51,285 bases of DNA from Ktedonobacterales bacterium (GCA_025935195.1 JAICVS010000015.1:1-51285), one strand, 5' to 3'. Positions 9,369 to 18,057 are shown, counted from the stretch's first letter. The notes: generated by a model not told the origin, from the letters alone. Translations and numbers: made by a program.

Positions 9369-9418
9369 TCTGGCGCTCGTCGGGCTGGACGGATCCGCGG
9401 AGAGTCACATCCCTGAAC

Positions 9419-9472
9419 CGACAGAGGCGCGTGATGCTCCCGTATGCGGGATCGAATCATGCGCCTCTGTCG
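9419..9472. terminator. Long inverted repeat, probable terminator
   Basis: Arms of 17 nt (9419-9435 and 9456-9472, CGACAGAGGCGC... and its complement, one G-T type mismatch) enclose a second small hairpin (TCCCG/CGGGA). It lies 50 bp after the DUF5666 stop and before queA. There is no clear T-run, so it could act as a bidirectional barrier or an RNA stabiliser. Confidence 0.55.
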
Positions 9473-9635
9473 TTCCCACCGCATGGATGCCACACATAAA
9501 CGCCGTCTGAGACGAGCCACGGATGGATGCGCCCACCAGCCGTAGCGTACACTTCTAGATCGGCCGCGCCGGTGAAGCGCGCCCCTGACACCCGCCCGCG
9601 CCCCAATCTGGAAAGGCTCCCTGGTTCGCCGCCCC

Positions 9636-10718
9636 ATGCGTATCGCCGACTTCGACTACGACCTGCCCCCTGAGCTGATCGCCCAGACGCCCGTCGAGCC
9701 GCGCGACAGTTCGCGCCTGCTCGTCCTCCACCGCGAGACCGGCGTGATCGAGCATCGCGGCTTTCGCGAGATCGGCGCCTATCTGCGCGCGGGCGATCTG
9801 CTCGTCGCCAACCACAGCCGCGTCATCCCCGCGCGCCTGCGCGGCGTGAAAGAGGGCAGCGGCGGGCAGGTGGAGCTGCTGCTGCTGGCCGTGCGCGCCG
9901 ACCTCGGCCCCGATTGTTGGGAGGCGCTGGTGCGGCCGGGCCGGCGCATCCACTCCGGCCAGCGGCTGATCTTCGGCGACGGCGCGCTCGCCGGCGAGGT
10001 GCTGGACCGCACGCCCACCGCCGGCCGCATCGTGCGGCTCTCCGCCGCGGATGGCGACGTGGCCGGCGCCGTCGCGCGCATTGGCAGCGTGCCGCTGCCC
10101 CCCTACATCCACACGCCGCTGGCCGACGCCGAGCGCTACCAGACGGTCTATGCCCGCGAGCCGGGATCGGCCGCCGCCCCCACCGCTGGCCTGCACTTCA
10201 CGCCGGAGCTGCTCGCCGCGCTGGAAGACGCGGGCGTGGAGACAACCTTCGTCACGCTGCACATTGGGCTGGACACCTTCCGCCCCATCGCCGAGGAAAA
10301 CCTCGACACCCACGCCATGCACAGCGAGGCCATCGAGCTGGGCGACGCGGCCGCCGCGCGCATCAACGCCACGCGCGTCGCCGGCGGCCGCATCGTCGCC
10401 GTCGGCACCACCGCCGTGCGCACACTGGAGGCCGTCGCCGGCCTCACCGCCGCGCGCCGCGAGCGCGGCGAAGCGCCAGATGCCGCGCTGGTCGAGCTGG
10501 TCGAACCGTACGCCGGCCGCACCGCGCTTTTCATCCGCCCCGGCCACCGCTTCCGCGCCGTGGACGTGATGCTCACCAACTTCCACCTGCCGCGCTCCAC
10601 GCTGCTCGTGCTGGTGAGCGCCTTCGCCGGCCGCGAGCTGATCCTGCGCGCCTACGCCGAGGCCGTGCGCGAGCGCTATCGCTTCTACAGCTTCGGCGAC
10701 GCCATGCTGATCCTCTAA
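9636..10718 (+). CDS. queA: S-adenosylmethionine:tRNA ribosyltransferase-isomerase
   Basis: A 360-residue enzyme that transfers and isomerises the ribosyl part of SAM onto 7-aminomethyl-deazaguanine in tRNA, giving epoxyqueuosine. The family landmarks are present: the start MRIADFDYDLPPELIAQTPV, NHSRVIPARL (usually NDTRVIPARL), GSAAAPTAGLHFT, HIGLDTFRPI, HSEAIEL, GTTAVRTLE and TNFHLPRSTLLVLVSAFAG. Length and ends fit the family. There is no clear Shine-Dalgarno site before ATG 9636. No other queuosine genes are in the window. Confidence 0.97.
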   Translation: MRIADFDYDLPPELIAQTPVEPRDSSRLLVLHRETGVIEHRGFREIGAYLRAGDLLVANHSRVIPARLRGVKEGSGGQVELLLLAVRADLGPDCWEALVRPGRRIHSGQRLIFGDGALAGEVLDRTPTAGRIVRLSAADGDVAGAVARIGSVPLPPYIHTPLADAERYQTVYAREPGSAAAPTAGLHFTPELLAALEDAGVETTFVTLHIGLDTFRPIAEENLDTHAMHSEAIELGDAAAARINATRVAGGRIVAVGTTAVRTLEAVAGLTAARRERGEAPDAALVELVEPYAGRTALFIRPGHRFRAVDVMLTNFHLPRSTLLVLVSAFAGRELILRAYAEAVRERYRFYSFGDAMLIL

Positions 10719-10727
10719 GCCGCGTCT

Positions 10728-11315
10728 TCACGTCGCCGCCACGCGCTCCCAGCCTTGTGGATAGCTGACGATCAGCCCCAGGCCATCCACCGTCAGCTCG
10801 GCGGAGAAGCCAGTGTCGCTCTCGTAGTGATAGGTATGCTCATCCAGGCGCGTGTAACGCTGCGCCAGCGGGCGCATGTCCAGCGCCGGGAAGCGCACCC
10901 ACGCCGCCACCACCTCCCGGCTCTCGCCCACGGCCAGGTTCAGCCGGCGGATGGGCAGCGTGTTCGTCGCCGGCGTCACCCCCAGATCCACATCTACGCA
11001 GCCGTCCAGGTCGGGGCGCGGCTGGCCGTCCACTGTCCAGTGCCCGCCGTCGGCCGCGAGGCGCAGCTCCCGCCGCTCACGCCCGATCGTCGCGTCTACC
11101 ACCACGGTGCGTGTCTGCCACGTGTCATCACACGCGACGGAATAGCGCACGACTGCCGGCGCGTCCCCGAACGCCAGCGTCACCGTCCCACCGAGCGCCC
11201 AGCCAGCGCCCATACGGCGCAGCCGGCAATATTCCGTCCCGCGCCCGTCCAGCCCGCGCCACAGCACAGCGCGCCCCACGTCGCGCCCTTCCGGCGCTTC
11301 CATCTCCTGTGTCAC
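10728..11315 (-). CDS. Putative glycolipid-binding domain protein
   Basis: A 195-residue cytosolic protein resembling the putative glycolipid-binding family (PF06475): it is made almost wholly of beta strands with a [14 protein letters not shown] start, [38 protein letters not shown] and [13 protein letters not shown]. The start chosen is GTG 11315, because its GTGA overlaps the stop of the macro-domain gene upstream and a purine-rich site precedes it; ATG 11303 is the alternative. The overlap implies translational coupling with the macro-domain protein. The ligand is unknown in this family. Confidence 0.75.
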   Translation of the reverse strand: MTQEMEAPEGRDVGRAVLWRGLDGRGTEYCRLRRMGAGWALGGTVTLAFGDAPAVVRYSVACDDTWQTRTVVVDATIGRERRELRLAADGGHWTVDGQPRPDLDGCVDVDLGVTPATNTLPIRRLNLAVGESREVVAAWVRFPALDMRPLAQRYTRLDEHTYHYESDTGFSAELTVDGLGLIVSYPQGWERVAAT

Positions 11316-11857
11316 AGCCTCTCCCCCTCCTCCTCCTCGCCGCCCAACACCTCGCCCATCACCTGCTGATAGGTGCGGTACGCCTCGTCGCCGAAGCAGA
11401 CGAACGTCACCTGCCGGATGCTCGCATGCGCCTCCAGGCAGCGCGCGGTCTCCGTGACGGCGATCCGTGTCGCCGGCTCCAGTGGATAGCCATAGATGCC
11501 GGTGCTGATCGCCGGGAAGGCGACCGTCACCAATCCGTGCCGCGCGGCCAATGCGAGGCTGTTGCGATAGCAGCTCGCCAGCAGCTCTGGCTCGCCATGC
11601 CGCCCGTCCTGCCAGACCGGGCCGACCGTGTGGATCACGTGCCGCGCGGGCAGCCGATAGCCGCGCGTGATGCGCGCCTCGCCGGTCGGGCATCTGCCCA
11701 GCGTGCGGCACTCCGCCACCAGCTCCGGCCCGGCCGCGCGGTGGATCGCGCCATCTACGCCGCCGCCGCCCAGCAGCGAGCTGTTGGCCGCGTTCACAAT
11801 CGCATCCACCCGCTGCCGCGTGATGTCATCCCGCGTCACCGCGATCCGCTCGCGCAT
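11312..11857 (-). CDS. Macro-domain protein (O-acetyl-ADP-ribose deacetylase type)
   Basis: A 181-residue single macro domain, expected to bind ADP-ribose and hydrolyse O-acetyl-ADP-ribose or reverse ADP-ribosylation. Visible motifs are [37 protein letters not shown] and the phosphate loop [12 protein letters not shown], as in YmdB-type proteins. The C-terminus is Glu-rich. ATG 11857 has GGGAGGG upstream. It overlaps the start of the glycolipid-binding-domain gene by 4 nt, so the two form an operon. Confidence 0.92.
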   Translation of the reverse strand: MRERIAVTRDDITRQRVDAIVNAANSSLLGGGGVDGAIHRAAGPELVAECRTLGRCPTGEARITRGYRLPARHVIHTVGPVWQDGRHGEPELLASCYRNSLALAARHGLVTVAFPAISTGIYGYPLEPATRIAVTETARCLEAHASIRQVTFVCFGDEAYRTYQQVMGEVLGGEEEEGERL

Positions 11858-12007
11858 CGCCCACCCTCCCTTCGCTCGTTTCGCTCGCCCCCTTCGCCAG
11901 CCTCGCCCATCCCGCAGGGTACGCCGGAAGCAGCGCGCGGGGCAAGCACGAGCGGAGCTGATCGAGACGATTGCCCAGCGCGCGCGGTCATGAGTTGTAA
12001 GGCTCGC

Positions 12008-14911
12008 TCACTCCGCACCAGCGTCCGCCAACGGCAGCGTGAACCAGAAGGTGGATCCTTGCCCCGGTGCGCTCTCCACCCCCACGCGCCCGCCATGCCG
12101 CTCGATAATCGTCTTGCTGATGTAGAGACCCAACCCCAGCCCCACGCCCGCGCTCTGCGCCTCGATGCCCGGCGCCCGGTGGAACCGCTCCCACACCCGC
12201 GCCTGCTGCTCCAGCGGCAGCCCTGGCCCCTCGTCGCGCACGGCCACCCGCGCCGCCACACCGCACTCTGTGTCGTCCCGCTCCAGCCGCACCGCCACCG
12301 GCGCGCGCTCAGGCGAGTATTTCAGCGCGTTCGTCAGGTAATTCGTCACCACCTGCCCGATGCGGTCGGCGTCGGCCTCCACGATCACCGGCGCCTCGCC
12401 AGGCGGCAGCGTGAGTGTGATCTCACGGCCCGGCCGCGCGAGCCGCTGCTCGCGCACCGCGTCGCGCATAATCGCGCCCAGATCGGCCGGCTTCGGCTGG
12501 ATGTCCAGCTTGCCCGTCTGGATGCGCGAGACATCCAGCAGATCACCCACCAGGCGATCCTGGCGGTCGAGCTGGCGGTCCGTCCGCTCCAGCAGCGTCC
12601 GCGCCCGCTCGATGCCGCGTGCGACGCGCTCATCGTTCTGTGGGTTGGATGTGAGGCCGCGCAGCAAGGTATCGAGCTGGCGCCCGGCGATCTGGACGTT
12701 AGCCTTGGCGGCCGTGATCGGCGTGCGCAGCTCGTGGCTGGCGATGGAGAGGAACTCGTCCATCCGCTGGTTCGCCTGCTCCAGCGCCAGCGCGCTGGCG
12801 CGCGCCGCCTCCCGCTCGCGCAGCAGCCGCTCCCGCTCCAGGGCGAGCGCGGCCAGCTTGGCGACAGCGGCCGCGAGCGCCATCTCATCTGGCTTGTACG
12901 TGTGCGCGGCGCGGCCATAATCGTACGTGAGCAGGCCCGTGAGCTGATCGTCCGCGCGCAGCGGCGCCACCAACACGCTGTGTGGCGGCAGCGGCGGCGC
13001 ACCGGCGCGCAGCGGCGGCGTGACCGGATTGAGCACGACCTCACCGGCGCGCAGGCGCGCGAGCAGCGCATCCGGCAGATACTCCGCGATGCGGTGCTGC
13101 GGCATCTCGGCCCGCCACCAGTGTTCTTGCTCCGGCGCCAGCCCGGCAACCGCCACCGGCCGCACCATACCCGTGTCCGGCTCGATGGCCGTGATCGCCA
13201 CACGGTCGCACCCCTGCATGCTGCGCGTCAGCTCGACCAGGCGCCGCGCAATCTGGCCGCCGTCCTGCTCGCCGGGCCGCTCGTCCGTCGTCTCCTGCGC
13301 GTTCGGCGCCCGCACCAGCGCCTCCGCCATCGCCAGCAGCGCGTCCAGCGCCTCATGCGTGCGCCGCTCCAACCGGCGGCGCTCCGTCACATCGCGCGTG
13401 ACAATCACAGCGCCCTGGAGCCCGCCACCCGCATCGCGCACCGGCGCCCCCGTCGTATTCAGTAGCACATCGTGCCCATCCGGCAGGCGCATCACTGTGT
13501 CGGCCGCGTGCGCGGCGGTCAGCTCCTCGCCGCGCATCACACGTGTGACCGGCAGCTCGTCCGTGGCGAGTGGATGCCCCGCGGTGTCGCGCACGGCGAA
13601 CTGCTCGACACGCTCCGCGAAAGGACGCTCCAGGTACTCAGATTGCTCCGTGCCAGGGTTGAGCACGTGTGCCGCACGGTTGGTATGGATCAACCGCCCA
13701 CCCGCGTCGTAGACGTAGATGCCATCCGTGATGGCATTGAAGATGGCTTCGAGCTGCGCCGCCCGCGCCGCCGCCTCCGTGTGTGCCGCCTCCGCCGCCG
13801 CGAAGAGGTTGGCGCGGTCGAGCGCCAGACTGACGCGATCGGCCACCAGCTCCAGCAACGCGACATCATCGCGCGTGAACCGGCGTGGCGTCGCCGAGCC
13901 CACGTGCAAGACGCCCACCAGCCGATCGCCCACGAGCAGCGGCACGCCCAGCACCGTTTTCAGATGCTCCTTGAGAAAGCGATTGGCGACCTCAGCCGTG
14001 GCAAGATCCTCGATGATCAGCGGCTTGCGCGTCGCGGCGACACGTCCGGCAAACCCCGCCCCCATCGGCACGCGCACCTGCGCGGCCACCGCCTCCTCCG
14101 GCCCCCGAACCGTGCGCAGCGTCAACGCCTGCCCGTCTTCGGTCGGCAGCAAGACCGCGACATTGTCCACCCGCATCACCTCGCGGATGCGCTCCAGCAG
14201 CTCCCCGAGCAGTTCCTCGACGCCCAGGTGCGCCAGCGCCGTATCGGTCACGCGCTGCACCGCCCGGAGCTGTTGGTTGGCCGCTTCCGCCTCCACACGC
14301 GCGGCCTCCGCCACACGCCGCTGTCGCTCCACCTGGCTCGCGATCACGCTCGTGCCCCCGCCGACGACCAGGAATAGCACCGTCGCGACGACATCCTCCG
14401 CCGAGCTCACCGACAGCGTGACCCGCGGCGCCAGCACGAAAAAGTCGAGCAGCAGCGTCATTGCTACCGTCGTGACGAGGCTTGGCCCCGCGCCCCAGCT
14501 CAGCGCGATCAGCACAACGCCGAGCAGCGCGACCACCCCAGGCAGCGGAAAATTGGGAAGCGTGGCGCCGAGCGCGGCAGTAATGACGGTCGCCGCGATG
14601 GCGGTGAGCAGCGCCGCCGCATAGCCGACTTCGGGCCGCCGCCACACGGGCGGCAGCCAGGACGGCGCGAAGGTGTTGTCCAGAAACCAGCGCGCGGCAC
14701 GCCACCACCAGCTCGTCACGCGAGCGGGGATGCGCCGGGCGAGTCCGGCGCGTGCCCACCACACCGGCGCCGCGAGGCGTGCGCGACGCGCCGACCAGTC
14801 TGGCGGTGCGACAGACCGGCGCACCCGCGCTCCCTGAGCGGTCGGTCGTTCAGAGGGATGTGCGGCTGGCGTGGGCTGCCGCTGCCCCTCGGACTCCGCC
14901 TGAGATCTCAC
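12008..14911 (-). CDS. Membrane multi-sensor histidine kinase (DUF4118-like/GAF/PAS)
   Basis: A kinase of about 967 residues. A basic N-terminus is followed by a cluster of about four transmembrane helices (about residues 95-205), like the DUF4118 module of KdpD. Then come a GAF domain (about 225-365), a PAS domain (GIYVYDAGGRLIHTNRAA), a second GAF-like region and the kinase core: H-box FLSIASHELRTPITAAK, N-box VVTNYLTNALKYSP, G-boxes RDEGPGLP and GVGLGLGLYISKTII. GTG 14911 is chosen because GGAGG lies 9 nt before it; the frame is open to 15124. No response regulator gene adjoins it, so it is an orphan kinase and its signal is unknown. Confidence 0.9.
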   Translation of the reverse strand: MRSQAESEGQRQPTPAAHPSERPTAQGARVRRSVAPPDWSARRARLAAPVWWARAGLARRIPARVTSWWWRAARWFLDNTFAPSWLPPVWRRPEVGYAAALLTAIAATVITAALGATLPNFPLPGVVALLGVVLIALSWGAGPSLVTTVAMTLLLDFFVLAPRVTLSVSSAEDVVATVLFLVVGGGTSVIASQVERQRRVAEAARVEAEAANQQLRAVQRVTDTALAHLGVEELLGELLERIREVMRVDNVAVLLPTEDGQALTLRTVRGPEEAVAAQVRVPMGAGFAGRVAATRKPLIIEDLATAEVANRFLKEHLKTVLGVPLLVGDRLVGVLHVGSATPRRFTRDDVALLELVADRVSLALDRANLFAAAEAAHTEAAARAAQLEAIFNAITDGIYVYDAGGRLIHTNRAAHVLNPGTEQSEYLERPFAERVEQFAVRDTAGHPLATDELPVTRVMRGEELTAAHAADTVMRLPDGHDVLLNTTGAPVRDAGGGLQGAVIVTRDVTERRRLERRTHEALDALLAMAEALVRAPNAQETTDERPGEQDGGQIARRLVELTRSMQGCDRVAITAIEPDTGMVRPVAVAGLAPEQEHWWRAEMPQHRIAEYLPDALLARLRAGEVVLNPVTPPLRAGAPPLPPHSVLVAPLRADDQLTGLLTYDYGRAAHTYKPDEMALAAAVAKLAALALERERLLREREAARASALALEQANQRMDEFLSIASHELRTPITAAKANVQIAGRQLDTLLRGLTSNPQNDERVARGIERARTLLERTDRQLDRQDRLVGDLLDVSRIQTGKLDIQPKPADLGAIMRDAVREQRLARPGREITLTLPPGEAPVIVEADADRIGQVVTNYLTNALKYSPERAPVAVRLERDDTECGVAARVAVRDEGPGLPLEQQARVWERFHRAPGIEAQSAGVGLGLGLYISKTIIERHGGRVGVESAPGQGSTFWFTLPLADAGAE

Positions 14912-15171
14912 GAGCCTGCGCCTCCAATTGAGCCGATCATCGCCATACCCGTCCGCGTCCGCGCTAGAACCGCGTCCATCCGGGCGTCGCCACCACGCTC
15001 GATAGCAGAGTTTATGCCAATTCACGCCTGCCCGGCTGGATACCCCAATGGCTGCCCGGATGGCTACCCCGAACGCACGAATGGATGGACCGAGGCGGCA
15101 GCTCGCCGCTCCCGATCCATCCATATCTATCCATTATCCATTCAACAAACCATCAGGCAGGCGTCCGTTCT

Positions 15172-15864
15172 CTACGGCCGGCACTGCCACTCGCGCCAGC
15201 TAAAGCCATCACGCGCGAACACCTGATACGCGGCGTGGATATTGGCGCTGGCGTTGAAGGGCGAGTATCCCGCGTAGGATGTCGTCGCCCACGTGCTGCG
15301 CAGGAACTGGAACACTCCCGAAGCGCCACTGCCCGCGTTGAAAGCGTTCGGATTGAAGCCCGACTCGCAGCGCGCCACGTTCAGCGCCGCGCCCGCGTAG
15401 GGACCGAAGACCGCGACGATCTCACTCGTGACTGACTGCCCGCTCGCAGGCGCGCGCACCACAGGCGCCGGGGCGGCGGGCCGGCTGACCGTCGCATGGC
15501 GGACGACAGGCCGGCGCACGTCGGCATGCCGGCGCACCGTCTGGACTGAAGACCCATAATTCGGCACCCAGCGCACGTTATCCGAGACCAGCCGTCCGGC
15601 GGCGTTCCGGTGCCAGTGCCGTGTGCAATGATACGTGCCGCTGCCCCAGCCGTAGCAGAGCCAACTGCCCTGCACGGTATAGCCGGGAACGTAGCGTAGC
15701 ATCGGTGAAGCATCCGCCGTGGCGGCCGAGCCGATCTGCACGGCGGCGAAGGCTAGGCCCAGCATCCCCGCGAGGATGAGGGCGCGCGGCGCCGCGCGGT
15801 GAAGACGAAAGGGGAGACGCAACGCGCGACGCACGTGACGCATATGATCGGTCGGAAACTGCAC
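15172..15864 (-). CDS. Secreted lysozyme-like (Rpf/SLT-type) muralytic protein
   Basis: A 230-residue exported protein. It has an N-terminal hydrophobic signal (ALILAGMLGLAFAAVQIGSA), a middle region with the aromatic/Cys-rich stretch GSWLCYGWGSGTYHCTRHWH, a Pro/Ala/Val linker, and a C-terminal lysozyme-fold domain: VARCESGFNPNAFNAGSGAS, GVFQFLRSTWATT and FSWREWQC. The Glu in CESGF is the expected catalytic acid, and the two Cys may form the disulfide seen in resuscitation-promoting factors. It would cleave peptidoglycan glycan strands. GTG 15864 with AGGAGG 5 nt upstream is the best start; ATG 15843 is an alternative. A long structured leader precedes it. Confidence 0.85.
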   Translation of the reverse strand: MQFPTDHMRHVRRALRLPFRLHRAAPRALILAGMLGLAFAAVQIGSAATADASPMLRYVPGYTVQGSWLCYGWGSGTYHCTRHWHRNAAGRLVSDNVRWVPNYGSSVQTVRRHADVRRPVVRHATVSRPAAPAPVVRAPASGQSVTSEIVAVFGPYAGAALNVARCESGFNPNAFNAGSGASGVFQFLRSTWATTSYAGYSPFNASANIHAAYQVFARDGFSWREWQCRP

Positions 15865-16140
15865 ACATTCCTCCTGCTAAGGCTCCGCATGTCCGCATGG
15901 CGGAGCGTGGGAGCGTGCGCGGCTGCGAGACCGCGCCTGGTGACCTCCTTGAGGGAGCGGCGCCGTCGCGCCTCCCTCACGATCCGCTGGCGGCACCCGT
16001 ATGCCGCCGCGGCCATGTCTGCCGAGTAGGACGTCCTCGATCTCGGACCACCTCGGACCACGCCGCGCCCATTGATGCCCGTTTGTGCGCACAAACTTCT
16101 TCCGCTGCGCGGCGCACGAAGGTGACTATACATAATCGGT
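15865..16140 (-). promoter_or_regulatory. Long structured 5' leader of the muralytic gene
   Basis: About 260 nt without a convincing gene. Read on the minus strand it holds a tandem 10-bp repeat (GTGGTCCGAG twice, 16042-16061), a hairpin GGCGGCA/TGCCGCC, another with TGAGGGAG/CTCCCTCA arms (15949-15981 region) and a GC-rich hairpin just before the ribosome site. It could be a riboswitch-like leader. I could not match it to the c-di-AMP (ydaO) consensus that often precedes rpf genes. Confidence 0.35.
16081..16096. promoter_or_regulatory. Perfect 16-bp palindrome, candidate operator
   Basis: GTTTGTGCGCACAAAC is fully self-complementary and lies about 220 bp upstream of the muralytic gene, just downstream of a candidate promoter. 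It has the size and symmetry of a dimeric repressor site; the regulator is not known. Confidence 0.45.
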
Positions 16141-16156
16141 CAAGCCACCCGATCAA
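16129..16156 (-). promoter_or_regulatory. Candidate promoter of the muralytic gene
   Basis: On the minus strand, TTGATC (16151-16156) and TATGTA (16129-16134) are separated by 16 nt in an AT-rich island. If real, transcription begins about 260 nt before the gene and includes the palindrome and hairpins. Confidence 0.3.
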
Positions 16157-16248
16157 GGGATGCCTCGATAAGCCCCTGAAAGTACCATATTCGAGTAGCC
16201 AATTAGTACCAATTTCACGATGACCGCCAGTTGTTCGGCATGACAACG

Positions 16249-16292
16249 CCCCCACTCCTCGCGAGGAAAGGGGGCGGTGGTGAGGACTTCCC
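16249..16292 (+). repeat. Palindromic repeat, family copy B
   Basis: Forward copy with a degenerate stem (CCCCCACTCCTC / GAGGAAAGGGGG) followed by CGGTGGTGAGGACTTCC. It ends 4 bp from the stop codon of the arsC remnant and is in the same orientation as copy C on the remnant's other side. Confidence 0.75.
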
Positions 16293-16295
16293 ATC

Positions 16296-16481
16296 TCAGG
16301 CGGGCGCCTGCTCCGCCAGGAACGCGCCAATGCGCGCGGCGATGGCGTCGCGCACCCGGCGAAACACCGCCAGCCGCTCCTCCTCCTCCGTGCCAGTCGC
16401 CACACTCGGATCGGGGAAGCGCCAGTGCTCCTGCCGCCGCGCGCCGGGGAAGAACGGGCACTCCTCCGCCGCGTCGTAGCT
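16296..16481 (-). pseudogene. arsC remnant (C-terminal end of LMW-phosphatase-type arsenate reductase)
   Basis: Sixty-one codons plus stop that read [32 protein letters not shown] and [17 protein letters not shown], typical of the C-terminal third of thioredoxin-type arsenate reductases. The catalytic CX5R loop and everything before the DxxxxC region are missing. At its upstream end the frame runs directly into palindromic repeat copy C and then into the end of arsM, so an ATG at 16559 could still give an 87-residue chimeric peptide. The intact enzyme would reduce arsenate to arsenite; this fragment cannot. It shows that the locus once encoded arsR-arsM-arsC or similar. Confidence 0.8.
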
Positions 16482-16526
16482 CCCCCTCTCCCCGCGGGGA
16501 GAGGGGGTTGGGAGGTGAGGAACTCC
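16481..16526 (+). repeat. Palindromic repeat, family copy C
   Basis: Forward copy with a perfect stem (CCCCCTCTCCCC / GGGGAGAGGGGG around CGC-type loop) followed by TTGGGAGGTGAGGAACTCC. It sits exactly between the broken end of the arsC remnant and the last codons of arsM, only 5 bp from the arsM stop. Confidence 0.85.
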
Positions 16527-16531
16527 ACCTC

Positions 16532-17578
16532 CTAGCAGCAGCCGCCGGTCCCACAGCAAGAGCTACTCGCCGCCGCGATCGGCAGCAGCTTCGGCGCCAC
16601 CGCCTCAGATCGCGCCTCCGATCCTGCTTCCAGCATGGGCGCATCCTCCGCCGGCCGGGTCGCGCGCACGAACGCGCTGGCGAGCCGCCCGTCGAACGCC
16701 TCCCAGCCCGCCGGCAGCGCCGCCGTATCCAGCCCCACGCCCGCCGCCGTGTAGCGCTTCGTGATCGTCACACTCACGTCCGTGAAGCCGGCCGCGCGCA
16801 GCAGCCGCTCATACTCGCCGATCTCCAGCGCCCCCGCCAGGCAGCCGACCCACGCCTCCATATCGCGGCGCAGCGTCTCCGGCACCTCGCCCTCCGCCAC
16901 CACATCCGCGACGGCGAAGCGCCCGCCCGGCTTCAGCACGCGGAACGCCTCGCGCAGCACCCGCCCCTTGTCCGCCGAGAGATTGATGACGCAATTGCTG
17001 ATCACCACATCCACGGCGTGCGCCGGCAGCGGGATGTCCTCGATGCGCCCCTTGAGGAACGCGACATTGCTCGCGCCGGCCTTCGCCGTGTTCTCCCGCG
17101 CCAGCGCCAGCATCTCATCCGTCATATCCAGCCCAAAAGCGAAGCCCGACGGCCCCACTCGCCGCGCCGAGAGCAGCACATCAATGCCACCGCCTGAGCC
17201 GAGATCGAGCACCGTCTCGCCTGGCCGCAGCTCGATCAGCGCCGTCGGATTGCCGCAGCCCAGCGAGGCCAGCACCGCCTGCTCCGGCAGCGCCGCCACC
17301 TCATCCGCCGCGTACAGCCCCCGCGAGACGCCCGGCGCATCCGTCGCGCCTGTCGTATCTGTCTTGTCCGCAACCTCCGCGAGTTCCGCCCCGGCCGGCC
17401 CACAACACCTCCCGCCCGCGCTCACCCGCCGCGCCGCCGCCGCGTAGCGCTCGCGCACGCGCGCCGTGATCTCCTCGCTCCCATCTTCGGTAATGCCCTC
17501 GGTGATCTCAGTGATCTCGGCGCCCCGCTCCGTCGCCGCTCCCGCGCCATTCGTCGTCATCTTCGCCCTGTTTGCCAT
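16532..17578 (-). CDS. arsM: Arsenite S-adenosylmethionine methyltransferase
   Basis: A 348-residue cytosolic enzyme that methylates arsenite using SAM, leading to methylated and partly volatile arsenicals. The SAM-binding motif is [15 protein letters not shown]. The Cys residues expected to bind As(III) are visible in GGRCCG (N-terminal), SLGCGNP and ISNCVINL; a Cys-rich tail ([10 protein letters not shown]) ends the protein. ATG 17578 is chosen because AGGAG lies 8 nt before it; the upstream ATG at 17605 lies inside the ArsR-type operator and has no ribosome site. It lies downstream of arsR in the same direction and is followed by the arsC remnant. Confidence 0.93.
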   Translation of the reverse strand: MANRAKMTTNGAGAATERGAEITEITEGITEDGSEEITARVRERYAAAARRVSAGGRCCGPAGAELAEVADKTDTTGATDAPGVSRGLYAADEVAALPEQAVLASLGCGNPTALIELRPGETVLDLGSGGGIDVLLSARRVGPSGFAFGLDMTDEMLALARENTAKAGASNVAFLKGRIEDIPLPAHAVDVVISNCVINLSADKGRVLREAFRVLKPGGRFAVADVVAEGEVPETLRRDMEAWVGCLAGALEIGEYERLLRAAGFTDVSVTITKRYTAAGVGLDTAALPAGWEAFDGRLASAFVRATRPAEDAPMLEAGSEARSEAVAPKLLPIAAASSSCCGTGGCC

Positions 17579-17602
17579 TTGCCCGCTCCTCTCGTCTTCG
17601 CT

Positions 17603-17628
17603 CATTCATCGAAGATGTTCGATGAATG
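17603..17628. promoter_or_regulatory. ArsR-type operator of arsM
   Basis: Perfect inverted repeat with 11-bp arms (CATTCATCGAA / TTCGATGAATG) and a 4-bp centre, between arsR and the arsM start. The core ATCGAA-N4-TTCGAT is the symmetry expected for an ArsR/SmtB dimer. A related half-site ATCGAA lies in the spacer of the arsR promoter (18043-18048). Confidence 0.75.
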
Positions 17629-17649
17629 ACAGCACAAAAAACGGCGAGA

Positions 17650-18021
17650 CTATCCCAGCGCCGCCAGTGCCACCAGGCAGCGCTGGCCCGCATCCGTCGC
17701 CCAATAGTACGACCAGACGCCGCGCTTCTCCCCCGCCACCAGCCCCGCCTCGCGCAGCAGCCGGATATGGTGACTGATCGTCGGCTGGCGCAGCGGGAAG
17801 CGCGCCGTGATCTCGCAGACGCACAGCGGCTCCCGCTGCCGCGCCAGCAGATCGAGCATGCGCAGCCGTGTCGGGTCCGCCAGCGCCTTCAGCCGCTCGG
17901 CCAGCGAGACGGCTCGCCGCTCTTCCGGTGCGCCTTCGTCGAGCCCAACGGCAGGCGCCGGGTCGCGGCAGCCGCCCGCCGTATCCGCCGGGATGATCGC
18001 GGAGAGGGTTGTGTCGCTCAT
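17650..18021 (-). CDS. arsR: ArsR-family metalloregulatory repressor
   Basis: A 123-residue winged-helix repressor. The DNA-binding core reads LKALADPTRLRMLDLLA, then CVCEITARFPLRQPTISHHI for the recognition helix, then LLREAGLVAGEKRGVWSYYW. The Cys pair CVC in the alpha-3 region is the classic arsenite-sensing position, and a further Cys near the N-terminus (GGCRDP) could be the third ligand. ATG 18021 coincides with the predicted transcription start, so the mRNA is probably leaderless. It should repress arsM and itself and release DNA when As(III) binds. Confidence 0.93.
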   Translation of the reverse strand: MSDTTLSAIIPADTAGGCRDPAPAVGLDEGAPEERRAVSLAERLKALADPTRLRMLDLLARQREPLCVCEITARFPLRQPTISHHIRLLREAGLVAGEKRGVWSYYWATDAGQRCLVALAALG

Positions 18022-18027
18022 GTCCCA

Positions 18028-18057
18028 AGCATAGCAAATCGCATCGAAGAGTGTCAA
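18028..18057 (-). promoter_or_regulatory. arsR promoter (leaderless transcript)
   Basis: Minus-strand TTGACA (18052-18057), 18-nt spacer, TATGCT (18028-18033), with the A of the arsR ATG 7 nt downstream. The spacer contains the operator half-site TTCGAT, consistent with autorepression. Confidence 0.7.

Noticed and set aside
11111..13465. Open frame of 784 codons on the plus strand
   Set aside because: It lies antisense to the macro-domain gene and the histidine kinase, is dominated by Arg/Pro/His/Gln and has no recognisable motif.
15877..16133. Small Arg-rich protein encoded in the muralytic gene leader
   Set aside because: The frame lacks a ribosome site, runs into the next gene and is explained by GC-rich hairpins.
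15865..16140. c-di-AMP (ydaO) riboswitch before the muralytic gene
   Set aside because: The conserved core elements could not be placed, although the gene context made it a reasonable expectation.
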